Assembly (NCBI GenBank): GCA_020628545.1
Contig: JAHDEX010000003.1
Span: forward strand, 54,166 to 118,165
Direction of reading: 5' to 3'
DNA: 64,000 nucleotides
From: Paracoccaceae bacterium
GTDB taxonomy: Bacteria; Pseudomonadota; Alphaproteobacteria; Rhodobacterales; Rhodobacteraceae
The position numbers and the translations under genes are program-made. Positions 53,720 through 63,255 of the stretch are shown in pieces (within the stretch, counting starts at the first letter, position 1; the number at the start of each line of letters is the position of its first letter). The notes under the pieces are model-generated. The model made no database searches, had not been told where the DNA came from, and saw nothing but the letters and a program-made list of their open reading frames with translations.

Positions 53720-55129
53720 ATGCCCCGCTACCCGCGCAACATGATTGGCTATGGTCCGCGTATCCCCGATGCACAGTGGCCGGGCGGCGCGAAAATCGCG
53801 ATCTCGCTGGTGCTGAACTACGAAGAAGGCGGCGAAAACAACGTTCTGCACGGCGATGCCGGGTCGGAGGCGTTTCTGTCGGAAATCGTGGGGGCCGCCT
53901 CATGGCCCGGCCAACGTCACTGGAACATGGAAAGCATCTATGAGTACGGTGCGAGGGCTGGCTTCTGGCGCCTTCACCGCTTGATGGAAGACCTTCCCGT
54001 GACGGTTTATGGCGTGGCCGAGGCCTTGGCCCGCTCGCCTGAACAGGTAAGCGCCATGCAGGACTCTGGCTGGGAAATCGCAAGCCACGGGCTGAAGTGG
54101 ATCGAACACAAAGACATGCCCGAAGACGAAGAGCGGGCGCAGATCGCCGAAGCTGTTAGACTGCACACCGAAGTCACAGGATCGCGGCCGACGGGGTGGT
54201 ATACCGGACGATGTTCGATGAACACCGTGCGCCTGACGGCGGAGCAGGGCTTCGACTGGATCAGCGACACATACGACGATGACTTGCCCTATTGGTTGCC
54301 GACCGGGCGCGACGGGCATCAATTGATCATTCCTTACACACTTGATGCGAACGACATGCGGTTTGCTACGCCGCAGGGCTTCAACACCGGCGATCACTTC
54401 TTCCAATACCTTAAGGACGCTTTTGACTGCCTTTATGCCGAGGGTGCGGCAGGACAGGCAAAGATGATGTCTGTCGGACTGCATTGCCGACTGATCGGTC
54501 GCCCGGGTCGGATCATGGGGCTGAAACGCTTTATCGAATACGCACAAGGCCACGACGATGTCTGGTTTGCAACGCGAGGCAAAATTGCGGCGCATTGGCG
54601 CGAGGTGCATCCGTCCGCAACCGTCGCGCGCCCATCAACGATGACACGCGCCGCCTTCATTTCCGCCTTTGGTGGGATATTTGAACACTCGGCTTGGGTT
54701 GCGGAAAAGGCTTATGACCTTGAGCTCGGGCCAGCGCACGATACCGCAACCGGACTGCATAGCGCCTTGGCCCGATCTTTCCGGTCGTCCTCACACGAAA
54801 AACGCCTGGCGGTCTTGAATGCGCACCCCGATTTAGCGGGCAAACTTGCTGCAGCAAAGCGATTGACGGATGAGAGCACCGCTGAACAAGCCAGCGCCGG
54901 GCTTGATGCCTTGACGGACAAAGAACGCGAAACTTTCAAAAGCCTCAACACCGCATACGTCGAAAAGCACGGGTTTCCTTTCATCATCGCTGTGCGCGAC
55001 CATACCAAGGCCAGCATCATGGATGCCTTCTACGACCGGATTGACAATGACACGGGTCCTGAATTCGCAACTGCTTGCGGACAAGTTGAGCGGATTGCGT
55101 ATCATCGTCTGAAAGCACTTCTGCCATGA
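53720..55129 (+). CDS. puuE: fused allantoinase PuuE and OHCU decarboxylase UraD
   Basis: The 469-residue protein joins two enzymes. Residues about 1-305 are a polysaccharide-deacetylase-type allantoinase ([58 protein letters not shown]). Residues about 310-469 are an OHCU decarboxylase ([46 protein letters not shown]). They catalyse OHCU to allantoin (C-terminal part) and allantoin to allantoate (N-terminal part). It continues the pathway from uraH, divergently transcribed, and overlaps the next gene by ATGA. Confidence 0.93.
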   Translation: MPRYPRNMIGYGPRIPDAQWPGGAKIAISLVLNYEEGGENNVLHGDAGSEAFLSEIVGAASWPGQRHWNMESIYEYGARAGFWRLHRLMEDLPVTVYGVAEALARSPEQVSAMQDSGWEIASHGLKWIEHKDMPEDEERAQIAEAVRLHTEVTGSRPTGWYTGRCSMNTVRLTAEQGFDWISDTYDDDLPYWLPTGRDGHQLIIPYTLDANDMRFATPQGFNTGDHFFQYLKDAFDCLYAEGAAGQAKMMSVGLHCRLIGRPGRIMGLKRFIEYAQGHDDVWFATRGKIAAHWREVHPSATVARPSTMTRAAFISAFGGIFEHSAWVAEKAYDLELGPAHDTATGLHSALARSFRSSSHEKRLAVLNAHPDLAGKLAAAKRLTDESTAEQASAGLDALTDKERETFKSLNTAYVEKHGFPFIIAVRDHTKASIMDAFYDRIDNDTGPEFATACGQVERIAYHRLKALLP

Positions 55130-55947
55130 CAACGTACGCTTTCCCCGGAGGCGGTTTGCCAGACCAAGGCGCTTGGCCTGAAAGCACTGCCATCTTTACC
55201 GAAAGCTACGCTGTTATCCCGGCGAGCGTTCAGACCGATATCGTCACAAGCCTGCTGCCCGGCTGGACAGGCACCCGCGCCTGGATCCTTGCTCGTCCTA
55301 TGACGGGGTTTGCAGAAACGTTTGCCCAATATGCAGTCGAACTCGCCCCCGAGGGCGGCAGCAGTGACCCCGAACCAGAGCGTGATGCGCAAGCCGCACT
55401 TTTCATGGCGCGGGGCACCGCAGAGCTGCGCATGGGCGCCGTATCACATACCCTCGAACCTGGATCGTTCGCCTACATTCCGGCCGGAGTACGCTGGTCG
55501 ATCTTCAATCACAGTGAAACGCATTGCGGATTTCACTGGATCCGCAAACACTACGAAGTCGTCGAAAGTGAGTTCCAGCTGGAGGCGACAGTCGTTCATG
55601 AAACGGAAATTCCGCGCACGCCTATGCCTGGCTGCGAGGGCCTGTGGTCAACGCAGCGATTTCTTGAACCGTTGAACCTTGCCTACGACATGCATGTCAA
55701 CCTGGTGACCTTTGAGAACGGCGGTCGCATTCCGTTCGCAGAAACTCATGTGATGGAACATGGGCTTTATGTTCTTGAAGGCCGTGCCAAATACTTGCTG
55801 AACAAAGACTGGGTCGACGTCGGGCCCGGGGATTTCATGTGGTTGCGGGCATTTTGTCCACAGGCTTGTATCGCTGAGGGCGACGGGCCATTCAGATACC
55901 TGCTTTATAAAGACGTGAACAGGCATCCAAAGCTGACACTGCCATGA
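55126..55947 (+). CDS. (S)-ureidoglycine aminohydrolase (bicupin)
   Basis: The 273-residue protein is a double cupin with metal-binding blocks in each half (GTAELRMGAVSHTLEPGSFAYIPAG and GGRIPFAETHVMEHGLYVLEG). It matches the AllE/UGHY family that turns (S)-ureidoglycine to (S)-ureidoglycolate. Database names for this family vary. It is placed between the allantoinase fusion and allA with ATGA overlaps on both sides. An allantoate amidohydrolase, the step before it, is not encoded in the window. Confidence 0.88.
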   Translation: MTTYAFPGGGLPDQGAWPESTAIFTESYAVIPASVQTDIVTSLLPGWTGTRAWILARPMTGFAETFAQYAVELAPEGGSSDPEPERDAQAALFMARGTAELRMGAVSHTLEPGSFAYIPAGVRWSIFNHSETHCGFHWIRKHYEVVESEFQLEATVVHETEIPRTPMPGCEGLWSTQRFLEPLNLAYDMHVNLVTFENGGRIPFAETHVMEHGLYVLEGRAKYLLNKDWVDVGPGDFMWLRAFCPQACIAEGDGPFRYLLYKDVNRHPKLTLP

Positions 55948-56429
55948 AGCTGACCTGCGAGCCACTGACCGCTACAGCTTTTGCTCCCTTTGGGGATGTG
56001 CTGGATTGTGCTGGTGCACCCGACAAGATGATCAACGCGGGCCTGTGTGGTCGCTATCATGACCGCGCACAACTTGATTTCGGATCAGACGGGCGTGCCG
56101 GTATTAGCGTGTTTCGTGCGCAGGCGCGGTCCCTACCCTACACCTGTGATTTGCTGGAGCGGCATCCCGATGGGTCACAAGCATTCATTCCGATGAGCGC
56201 TGATCCGTTCCTCGTCATCGTCGCCGAAGACAACAATGGGCCCGTCAACCCACGGGCATTCTTGACCGCTCCCGGCCAAGGCATCAATTTTCACCGTGGG
56301 ACGTGGCATGGGGTTCTCACGCCCTTGGCAGAGCCGGGGTTGTTCGCGGTCATAGATCGCATCGGAACGACACCAAATTTGGAAGAATCTTACTTAGAGG
56401 AGCCGCTGATCATCGATTCCGACCAATAG
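55944..56429 (+). CDS. allA: ureidoglycolate lyase
   Basis: AllA splits (S)-ureidoglycolate to glyoxylate and urea, the end of this catabolic run. The 161-residue protein shows the family pattern FAPFGDVLD, LERHPDGSQAFIPMSADPFLVIVAED and INFHRGTWHGVLTPL with the metal-binding histidine region. It overlaps the aminohydrolase gene by ATGA and is followed by 143 bp before cydA, in which I see no clear terminator. Confidence 0.93.
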   Translation: MKLTCEPLTATAFAPFGDVLDCAGAPDKMINAGLCGRYHDRAQLDFGSDGRAGISVFRAQARSLPYTCDLLERHPDGSQAFIPMSADPFLVIVAEDNNGPVNPRAFLTAPGQGINFHRGTWHGVLTPLAEPGLFAVIDRIGTTPNLEESYLEEPLIIDSDQ

Positions 56430-56572
56430 GCGTCTCATTAAGCAATTGCCCTTATTTAGAAGCATTTGCGGCGAGCCGTCGCACTCGCGATGTGCTGTCG
56501 CACCCCCTGTCCAGAGTGGTCTGAAGGACTATCTCAGCCGTAACGAGAGCAAACATAGAAAGTAGGCTCACA

Positions 56573-57985
56573 ATGGAAGTGATGGACACCCTGTTATTGT
56601 CGCGGATCCAGTTCGCGGCGAATATTTCGTTTCATATCCTGTTCCCAACGATCACCATCGCCTTGGGCTGGGTCCTTTTGTACTTCAAACTGCGGTTCGT
56701 GCGCTCAGGTGATGATCGCTGGATGGAAGCCTACCAGTTTTGGGTGAAGATTTTTGCGCTCTCCTTCGCGATGGGCGTGGTGTCCGGCATCACCATGTCA
56801 TTCCAATTTGGCACAAACTGGCCTGGATTTATGGAGACGGTGGGTAATATCGCCGGCCCTCTCCTCGCCTATGAGGTGATGACAGCGTTCTTCTTGGAAG
56901 CCGTCTTCCTTGGCATCATGCTATTCGGTTTCTCGCGGGTACCGGGATGGTTGCACACGATGGCGACCTTCCTTGTGGCCTTCGGTACAACGATGTCCGC
57001 CTTTTGGATCATCGTGCTGAACTCTTGGATGCACACGCCACAAGGCTTTGAAATGATTGAAGGTGTGGCGCATGCGACAGACTGGTGGGCGATCATCTTT
57101 AACCCATCAATGCCATATCGGTTCATGCATATGATGCTAGCGAGCTTCCTGACCGTCAGCTTCCTAATCGCTGGCATTTCTGCCTTCCGTTGGCTGATCG
57201 GCGGGCAGACCAAAGGCGTGCGGGCAGCCTTGCAGACGGCTGTGTTTGCTGCGGCGTTACTGATCCCCGTGCAGATCTTTGTGGGTGACATGCATGGTTT
57301 GAACACCAAAGAGTACCAGCCCGCAAAAGTCGCTGCGATGGAAGGACACTGGGAAACCGGTGGGAATGTACCGCTGATCTTGTTCGCGATCCCGGACCAA
57401 GAGGCCCGCGAAAACCACTACGAGATCGGCATACCAAACCTCGCCTCCTTTATCCTGACCCATACTTGGGATGGCGAGGTGAAAGGTTTGAATGACTTTG
57501 TGACAGAAGACGGTGAAGTTCTGCACCCCCGCGTCGCGCCAGTGTTCTGGGGCTTCCGGGTCATGGTTGGCACAGGCCTTGCGATGCTCGCCATATCATG
57601 GGCTGGCGTGTACCTTATCTTGCGGAGACGGCGTGAAACCGGCGATCGATTTGGCGTCGAAGGGCTGCCGCGGTTCTATCTCTACGGTCTCGTCGCCATG
57701 ACATTCAGCGGGTGGCTGGCCACACTGTCTGGATGGTACGTCACCGAAATTGGCCGCCAGCCGTGGTTGGTCCAGGGCGTGATGACAACCAAACAAGCGG
57801 TTGCCGATGTGCCTGCGCCCATGGTGCTGTCGACGTTGATTGCCTATCTCGCCGTCTATGCGATCCTTTTGGGCGCCTACATCACGGTGATTTTCTATCT
57901 CGCGCGGAAAGCGGCAAAGGGTGAAAAACTGCAAGGCCGTCTGTCCTCGACCGAGGCAGAAGTGGTCGCGGTACCAGGAGAATAA
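56573..57985 (+). CDS. cydA: cytochrome bd-type quinol oxidase subunit I (short Q-loop, CIO type)
   Basis: The 470-residue membrane protein carries the bd-oxidase hemes. The start SRIQFAANISFHILFPTI includes the conserved heme histidine; GRQPWLVQGVMTTKQAV is the family signature, and the quinol loop (GLNTKEYQPAKVAAMEGHWET) is short. A 470-residue length with a short loop is typical of the cyanide-insensitive oxidase (CioA) branch rather than E. coli CydA. The enzyme reduces oxygen to water with quinol, without proton pumping. cydB follows after 2 bp; no cydDC or small CydX-like ORF is adjacent. Confidence 0.94.
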   Translation: MEVMDTLLLSRIQFAANISFHILFPTITIALGWVLLYFKLRFVRSGDDRWMEAYQFWVKIFALSFAMGVVSGITMSFQFGTNWPGFMETVGNIAGPLLAYEVMTAFFLEAVFLGIMLFGFSRVPGWLHTMATFLVAFGTTMSAFWIIVLNSWMHTPQGFEMIEGVAHATDWWAIIFNPSMPYRFMHMMLASFLTVSFLIAGISAFRWLIGGQTKGVRAALQTAVFAAALLIPVQIFVGDMHGLNTKEYQPAKVAAMEGHWETGGNVPLILFAIPDQEARENHYEIGIPNLASFILTHTWDGEVKGLNDFVTEDGEVLHPRVAPVFWGFRVMVGTGLAMLAISWAGVYLILRRRRETGDRFGVEGLPRFYLYGLVAMTFSGWLATLSGWYVTEIGRQPWLVQGVMTTKQAVADVPAPMVLSTLIAYLAVYAILLGAYITVIFYLARKAAKGEKLQGRLSSTEAEVVAVPGE

Positions 57986-57987
57986 TA

Positions 57988-58998
57988 ATGGACCTCTTCG
58001 GCGACCCGGCCATCTGGCTGCCGTTCACCTTCGCTGCGCTCATGGGCGTGTCGATCCTGATCTACGTTGTCCTGGACGGATTTGATCTTGGCGTGGGTCT
58101 TTTGTTTCCGTTTTCGGATGACGATGAGAAAGATCGCATGGTCGCCGCCATTGGCCCGTTCTGGGACGCAAACGAAACCTGGTTGGTTTTGGCGGTGGGC
58201 TTATTGCTCGTCGCCTTCCCGGCAGCCCATGGCGCGATCCTGACAGCACTTTATCTGCCGGTCGCCGTGATGCTGATCGGTCTGATCCTGCGCGGCGTGG
58301 CGTTTGAGTTTCGCGTGAAGGCACCGACAAAGTACAAACCTTTGTGGAACAACCTGTTTTTCACCGGCTCGCTAATGACGTCGTTCAGTCAAGGTTTCAT
58401 GCTGGGCATGTATGTAATGGGGCTCACGTGGACATGGGCCCACGTCGGCTTTGCATTGCTGACGGCGGTCTTCTTGACGGTCGCATATAGCTTCATTGGC
58501 GCCACCTGGGTCATTCACAAGTCTGAAGGTTATTTGCAGGTGAAAGCCGTCGATTGGGCAAAAGGCGGCATCTGGGGGTTGGTGCTGGGGATCGGTGCAA
58601 TCTCTATCGCAACGCCTTACGTCAGCGCACGCATTTTTGATAAGTGGTTTGGCTTTCCTGAGATCCTGTATCTTGCACCACTCCCGATTGTATCGGGGCT
58701 TCTGATCGTTTGGCTCTGGTGGATGCTGCAACGGATGCCGTTTTACAACGACCGGTATTCCTGGTTACCTTTTGCAGCTGCGACAGCGCTGTGGATCACC
58801 GCCTTCATCGGAATGGCCTACAGCTTTTACCCCTATGTGGTCCCCGAAAAGATGACGCTCTACGAATCTGCGAGTGCGCCGGAGAGCCTATTTATCATCC
58901 TGATCGGGACCGCCTTCGTACTTCCGACAATCATCGCATACACCGTGCTGGCCTATACGGTTTTCCGCGGAAAGGCGGCAGAACTGCGCTATGACTAA
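57988..58998 (+). CDS. cydB: cytochrome bd-type quinol oxidase subunit II
   Basis: The 336-residue subunit is hydrophobic with about eight helices and starts IWLPFTFAALMGVSILIYVVLDGFDLGVGLLF, the CydB signature; WDANETWLVLAVGLLLVAFPAAHG is also characteristic. It supports heme binding in subunit I. It starts two bases after the cydA stop (TAATAATG). It is followed by a hairpin and the tRNA gene. Confidence 0.95.
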   Translation: MDLFGDPAIWLPFTFAALMGVSILIYVVLDGFDLGVGLLFPFSDDDEKDRMVAAIGPFWDANETWLVLAVGLLLVAFPAAHGAILTALYLPVAVMLIGLILRGVAFEFRVKAPTKYKPLWNNLFFTGSLMTSFSQGFMLGMYVMGLTWTWAHVGFALLTAVFLTVAYSFIGATWVIHKSEGYLQVKAVDWAKGGIWGLVLGIGAISIATPYVSARIFDKWFGFPEILYLAPLPIVSGLLIVWLWWMLQRMPFYNDRYSWLPFAAATALWITAFIGMAYSFYPYVVPEKMTLYESASAPESLFIILIGTAFVLPTIIAYTVLAYTVFRGKAAELRYD

Positions 58999-59022
58999 AG
59001 GACGCAAAAGAATGCGCCCTTT
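58997..59022 (+). terminator. hairpin after cydB, weak terminator candidate
   Basis: AAAGGACGCA and TGCGCCCTTT pair at 9 of 10 positions with a 6-nt loop, beginning inside the cydB stop codon. No T run follows, so it may stabilise the mRNA end rather than stop transcription. Confidence 0.35.
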
Positions 59023-59037
59023 CAGGTCAGAATCGGT

Positions 59038-59066
59038 TTGACAGGATGTGCCCCATTGCGTAGTGG
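59038..59066 (+). promoter_or_regulatory. sigma-70 promoter of tRNA-Met
   Basis: TTGACA (59038-59043), a 17-base spacer and TAGTGG (59061-59066) precede the mature tRNA by 10 bases. The -35 box is consensus, the -10 is poor, as is common in this group. Confidence 0.55.
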
Positions 59067-59076
59067 GAACGCCGTT

Positions 59077-59153
59077 GGCGCGGTAGCTCAGCTGGTTAGA
59101 GCGCTCGACTCATAATCGAGAGGTCGGGAGTTCAAGTCTCCCCCACGCCACCA
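59077..59153 (+). tRNA. tRNA-Met (CAU anticodon), elongator type
   Basis: The 77-nt gene folds into a cloverleaf: acceptor GGCGCGG, D arm GCTC/GAGC, anticodon arm CTCGA-CTCATAA-TCGAG with anticodon CAT, T arm GGGAG-TTCAAGT-CTCCC, and an encoded CCA end. The absence of three G-C pairs in the anticodon stem excludes an initiator. An Ile2 tRNA also carries CAU, so elongator Met is the more likely but not certain identity. The acceptor stem has a C-A mismatch at the fifth pair. Confidence 0.95.
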
Positions 59154-59291
59154 ACACCCCACTTTTTGATCGACCAAGTGTGCCTCGCGTGTCGCGGGCT
59201 GAACCGATGGTCTTTTGCTCCCGAAGTCACCTGCCAACGTAGCTTCCAAGCGCTGTCGCAACTGGTTAGACAAGGCGCGGGAGGATCGATC

Positions 59292-60701
59292 ATGTCAGTA
59301 CTTGATCAAATGCGTGCGGCCATTGGCGACGCTTATGTCCTGACGGCCGAGGACACGACGAAGTGGCGGTCCGACTGGACCGGGGACTATACGCTCAATC
59401 CAGCGGCCGTGCTGCGTCCGGGCTCTACTGCTGATGTCGCCGCCGTCCTAAAGATCGCAAATTACAGTGGAACGCCGATTGTACCCGTCTCCGGCAACAC
59501 AGGCCTGACCGGCGCAACATCTAATGACGGTGCGCTCATGCTGTCGGTCGATCGTCTGAATAAGGTGCGAAGCATTGATCCCGAAGGCAGGTCAATCACT
59601 GTCGAGGCCGGTGTGATCCTATCGGCCATCCACGATGCAGCCGACGAGCATAACCTTATCTTCCCGCTCACCTTTGGTGCACGCGGCACTGCAATGATCG
59701 GTGGCGCGCTCAGCACCAATGCGGGCGGGTCCAATGTTTTGCGCTACGGCAATGCGCGGGATCTCTGCATGGGGGTTGAAGTAGTTCTCCCCGATGGCCG
59801 CGTGATGGATTTGATGAGCGCGTTGCACAAAGATAATTCCGGCTTGAACCTGCGCAACCTTGTAATTGGCGCGGAAGGTACATTGGGTGTGATCACCGCC
59901 GCCGTCCTAAAACTGCATCCCAAACCTATTGCCTACGCCACTGCCATGGTTGCGGTGCCGACGGTTGAGGATGGCCTGACCCTGCTCAATGCGATGCAGG
60001 ATGCGACCGGTGGTGCCGTGGAAGCATTTGAGTACATGCCGAAGGAATACATTGATCGCCATCTGGAGCGGAAAGCGGATGCGCGGCGGCCTTTCGATGA
60101 GGACCACGCCGTCAATGTTATGATTGAAGTTGGTGCGACGGCCGAGAAAGACGGTAAGCCTGGTCCCGACGGTGCTATTCCGATTGTCACGTTGCTAGAG
60201 ACTGAACTGGGTCGCATGTTTGAAGACGGCAAAGTCCTCGATGCCATGGTCGCGCAATCGGATGCGCAACGTACCGAGATGTGGGCGCGCCGCGAAGCAG
60301 CAGGCGAGATCCTGTTTGATCCCGGCATCGCCGTGAACACCGATATTGCGGTCCCGCTGAGCAAGGTGGGGCAAACGCTGCGGATGATTACGGCCAACCT
60401 GAAAAAGCTGGATCCGGATGTGACCGAAATTGTCGTAGCCCACTTGGGTGACGGCAATATTCACCACACGGCCTATCCCCGTCGCAACACGCCAGACGTC
60501 ATGGCGCAAATGGTCGAGGTCGTTGAAGATGCCGTTGCAGAGGTGCGAGGATCTTTCAGCGCTGAACACGGCGTCGGCATCTCGAAGCTCGACACGATGC
60601 GGCGGCGCAAGGACCCGGTCGCGCTTGACGTGATGCGTACGATTAAGCGGGCCGTTGATCCCAATGGGATTATGAACCCGGGCAAGGTGATACCAGACTA
60701 G
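59292..60701 (+). CDS. FAD-linked 2-hydroxyacid dehydrogenase (GlcD/D-lactate dehydrogenase type)
   Basis: The 469-residue protein belongs to the VAO/PCMH flavoprotein group. The FAD-binding part shows VPVSGNTGLTGATSND and FGARGTAMIGGALSTNAGGSNVLRYGN; the C-terminal part ends FSAEHGVGISKLDTMRRRKDPVALDVM ... NPGKVIPD, as in D-lactate, D-2-hydroxyglutarate and glycolate dehydrogenases. The substrate is unknown. ATG 59292 follows GGGAGGATCGATC; the track start 42 codons upstream lies in the gap after the tRNA. Its stop codon shares CTAG with the stop of the convergent hemC. Confidence 0.9.
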   Translation: MSVLDQMRAAIGDAYVLTAEDTTKWRSDWTGDYTLNPAAVLRPGSTADVAAVLKIANYSGTPIVPVSGNTGLTGATSNDGALMLSVDRLNKVRSIDPEGRSITVEAGVILSAIHDAADEHNLIFPLTFGARGTAMIGGALSTNAGGSNVLRYGNARDLCMGVEVVLPDGRVMDLMSALHKDNSGLNLRNLVIGAEGTLGVITAAVLKLHPKPIAYATAMVAVPTVEDGLTLLNAMQDATGGAVEAFEYMPKEYIDRHLERKADARRPFDEDHAVNVMIEVGATAEKDGKPGPDGAIPIVTLLETELGRMFEDGKVLDAMVAQSDAQRTEMWARREAAGEILFDPGIAVNTDIAVPLSKVGQTLRMITANLKKLDPDVTEIVVAHLGDGNIHHTAYPRRNTPDVMAQMVEVVEDAVAEVRGSFSAEHGVGISKLDTMRRRKDPVALDVMRTIKRAVDPNGIMNPGKVIPD

Positions 60702-61639
60702 CTGTGCAGAAAGTCCGGCCCAGCCTGCGCGAGCAGTTTTTCAGCCATCGCTTTGCCAAGTGCAGCCCCATCTTCAATCGGCGCGGTTTGGTCATCCGCG
60801 AAAACGGCCGACCCGTCTGTCTTCAGGATTTCACCGCGCAGTCGCAAAGTGCCGCCGTCAAGATCAGCCAATCCGCTGATCGGTGTTTCACAGGACCCAT
60901 CCAGAGCCGCAAGAAACGCACGTTCAGCAGCAAGTCGTTGGTCCGTTGGCTCATCATGAATGGCAGCCAGCATTTCTGCCGCGCGGGTGTCGCTTATGCG
61001 CCGTTCGATCCCAATCGCGCCTTGCGCAATCGCGGGCAGCATATCGTCCGGATCAATGGGGTGGTGTGGAACGTCGGACATGCCGAGGCGATTCAGACCC
61101 GCTTGTGCGAGAAACGTCGCGACGGCCACACCGTCGGCGAGCTTGCGCAGCCGTGTTTGAACGTTGCCACGGAACTCAACCACGTTGAGGTCCGGGCGTC
61201 GCACAAGAAGTTGAGCACGACGGCGCAGTGACGACGTTCCAACAGTTGCGCCTTCTGCAAGATCCGCGATTCCCGAGGCAGCATGCGAGATAAACGCATC
61301 GCGCACGTCTTCGCGTGGCAAAAATGTATCCAGCACCAACCCGTCTGGCTGATCAACTGGCATATCCTTTGTTGAATGCACGGCGATATCGATTTCACCC
61401 GCTAGCATCGCTTCTTCGATCTCGCGGGTAAAAAGACCTTTGCCACCAATCTCTTTCAGCGCGCGGTCCTGGATCGCATCACCGGTGACTTTGATTACCC
61501 GGATCTCGAAAGCCTCTTCGGGCAAATCAAAAGCGGACATCAAGCGGCTGCGCGTCTCATGCGCTTGCGCCAGCGCCAAGGGCGAGCCGCGCGTGCCGAT
61601 CACAAAGGGTTGAGCGGGTGTGGGCATTTGCAAAGTCAT
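60698..61639 (-). CDS. hemC: hydroxymethylbilane synthase (porphobilinogen deaminase)
   Basis: HemC joins four porphobilinogens into hydroxymethylbilane. The 313-residue protein shows FVIGTRGSPLALAQAHETR, GLFTREIEEAML, VHSTKDMPVDQPDGL with the catalytic aspartate, TSSLRRRAQLL, and the cofactor-binding cysteine in LDGSCETPISGLADL. The start is ATG 61639 (MTLQMPTPAQPFVIG); ATG 61627 is an alternative. It is divergent from hemE across 93 bp. The promoter call below places transcription start at about the first codon. Confidence 0.96.
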   Translation of the reverse strand: MTLQMPTPAQPFVIGTRGSPLALAQAHETRSRLMSAFDLPEEAFEIRVIKVTGDAIQDRALKEIGGKGLFTREIEEAMLAGEIDIAVHSTKDMPVDQPDGLVLDTFLPREDVRDAFISHAASGIADLAEGATVGTSSLRRRAQLLVRRPDLNVVEFRGNVQTRLRKLADGVAVATFLAQAGLNRLGMSDVPHHPIDPDDMLPAIAQGAIGIERRISDTRAAEMLAAIHDEPTDQRLAAERAFLAALDGSCETPISGLADLDGGTLRLRGEILKTDGSAVFADDQTAPIEDGAALGKAMAEKLLAQAGPDFLHS

Positions 61640-61645
61640 TTCTGA

Positions 61646-61674
61646 TCGTTAGCAGTGTCAACTAAAGCTGACAA
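61646..61674 (-). promoter_or_regulatory. candidate promoter of hemC
   Basis: On the minus strand TTGTCA (61674-61669), 17 bases and TAACGA (61651-61646) form a good sigma-70 match. Transcription would begin near 61639, at or next to the hemC ATG, so the transcript would have almost no leader unless ATG 61627 is used. Confidence 0.5.
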
Positions 61675-61732
61675 CTCCCTTGACTTCGCAGGCAACACTT
61701 GGGACGACAGGTAGACCATGAAGGACCTCGCC

Positions 61733-62773
61733 ATGACATCCACAAAGACCATCCTGCGCGCCCTTGCGGGTGAAACGCTGCCAACACCACCCATCTGGAT
61801 GATGCGACAAGCCGGACGGTATTTGCCAGAGTATCGCGCCACCCGCGCACAAGCCGGCGACTTTTTGTCTTTGTGCTACAACTCCGACCTCGCCGCAGAA
61901 GTCACGTTGCAACCAATCCGACGCTATGATTTTGACGCTGCAATTCTATTTGCCGATATTTTGTTGCTTCCGCAGGCACTTGGCGCTGATCTTTGGTTTG
62001 TGACAGGCGAGGGCCCACGTCTCTCTACAATCACTGATGGCGCCGGGTTGGCCGCTTTGAAACCAGCAGACGCCATCCACGATCACCTTGCCCCGATCTA
62101 CGAAACTGTGCGCATCCTGTCCCAAGAACTGCCTGAAAAAACGACCCTGATAGGCTTTGCTGGCGCCCCTTGGACGGTGGCGACCTATATGATCGCGGGG
62201 CGCGGGACGCCCGACCAGGGGCCAGCGCATGCCCTGAAGGCCGAGGACAAAGAAACCTTCGAAGGCATCATTGATCTGCTTACCGAAAGCACGATCCACT
62301 ACCTGTCAATGCAGATTGACGCTGGCGCAGAGGTTGTGAAGATTTTCGACAGCTGGGCGGGGTCCCTCGAAGGGGAGGATTTCGTCAATTACGCAGTTGT
62401 CCCGGCGCAGCGCATTACAGCTGCACTGAAGCAGAAGCACCCAGACGTACCAGTGATCGCATTCCCGCGCGGCGCTGGAGAGCGATATGTTGGACTACAC
62501 GCAGCGATTGGGGCAGATTGTGTCGCGCTAGATGACGGCGTGACTGCAGAATGGGCCGCCAAAAATGTCCAGACAGGTGGTTGTACGCAGGGCAACTTGA
62601 AGTCGTCTCATATGGTCACCGGCGGCCAAGACCTTGTCGATGAGGTCAATCGAATCAAGGCCGCTTTTGCAAATGGGCCTCATATCTTCAATCTCGGTCA
62701 TGGCATCACTCCAGACGCCGATCCTGAAAATGTGCAGTTGATGATCGACACCGCTCGGCAGCAATTGCCATAA
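61733..62773 (+). CDS. hemE: uroporphyrinogen decarboxylase
   Basis: HemE removes four carboxyl groups from uroporphyrinogen III. The 346-residue protein has [36 protein letters not shown] and [21 protein letters not shown], the family hallmarks. The track starts at ATG 61718; I use ATG 61733, where GAAGGACCTCGCC gives a well-spaced ribosome site and the family N-terminus ([11 protein letters not shown]) begins. It is divergent from hemC and followed by two small genes and hemF. Confidence 0.96.
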   Translation: MTSTKTILRALAGETLPTPPIWMMRQAGRYLPEYRATRAQAGDFLSLCYNSDLAAEVTLQPIRRYDFDAAILFADILLLPQALGADLWFVTGEGPRLSTITDGAGLAALKPADAIHDHLAPIYETVRILSQELPEKTTLIGFAGAPWTVATYMIAGRGTPDQGPAHALKAEDKETFEGIIDLLTESTIHYLSMQIDAGAEVVKIFDSWAGSLEGEDFVNYAVVPAQRITAALKQKHPDVPVIAFPRGAGERYVGLHAAIGADCVALDDGVTAEWAAKNVQTGGCTQGNLKSSHMVTGGQDLVDEVNRIKAAFANGPHIFNLGHGITPDADPENVQLMIDTARQQLP

Positions 62774-62823
62774 TTTTAACATAAATTTTTGCCATGCCCT
62801 AAACAGTTGTTAAGGGTACAAGA

Positions 62824-63207
62824 ATGCCTGCAGGACAAAGTTTTCGTGTCAAACTATTGGCAATGAGCGCTGGTGTCGCCCTGAGTATTGGCGCGTGGAC
62901 GCACCTGTCAGACGAAGCGCTTTCAAAGGGCCTGTCCCTGACTGAGCTTGCAGCCCTTCCTTTAGCACAGCCAACGACGCCTCTTCCTCCTGACGCAACC
63001 CAAGGGCAGGTTGCCCTGCCCGATGCTGAGGTTCCGACCGTTGAAAGTGCACTTTTCGGCATGCAAGAAGCTTTGAAATCTGTTGGCGGCATCTTCTCTC
63101 ACGCCGTCACATTGGACGTAGGCGGCGGGTCAGGATCTGCGCAAAGCTCTAACAAGCGCGAGATGGTGCGGTCCGTTGGTGGTGCAAAGTTTGTCGCTGT
63201 CCGGTAA
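62824..63207 (+). CDS. hypothetical membrane-anchored protein, 127 aa
   Basis: The product has a basic N-terminus and one hydrophobic segment (FRVKLLAMSAGVALSIGAW, about residues 7-25), then a proline- and alanine-rich polar part ending SNKREMVRSVGGAKFVAVR. It may be anchored in or exported across the inner membrane. It follows hemE by 50 bp, with AAGGGTACAAGA before the ATG. I do not recognise the family, and the link to heme synthesis is only positional. Confidence 0.65.
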   Translation: MPAGQSFRVKLLAMSAGVALSIGAWTHLSDEALSKGLSLTELAALPLAQPTTPLPPDATQGQVALPDAEVPTVESALFGMQEALKSVGGIFSHAVTLDVGGGSGSAQSSNKREMVRSVGGAKFVAVR

Positions 63208-63255
63208 CGCTCAGACCTTCTCACAGAGCAGCCCTACTTACGCCCTGTTTCCGGT

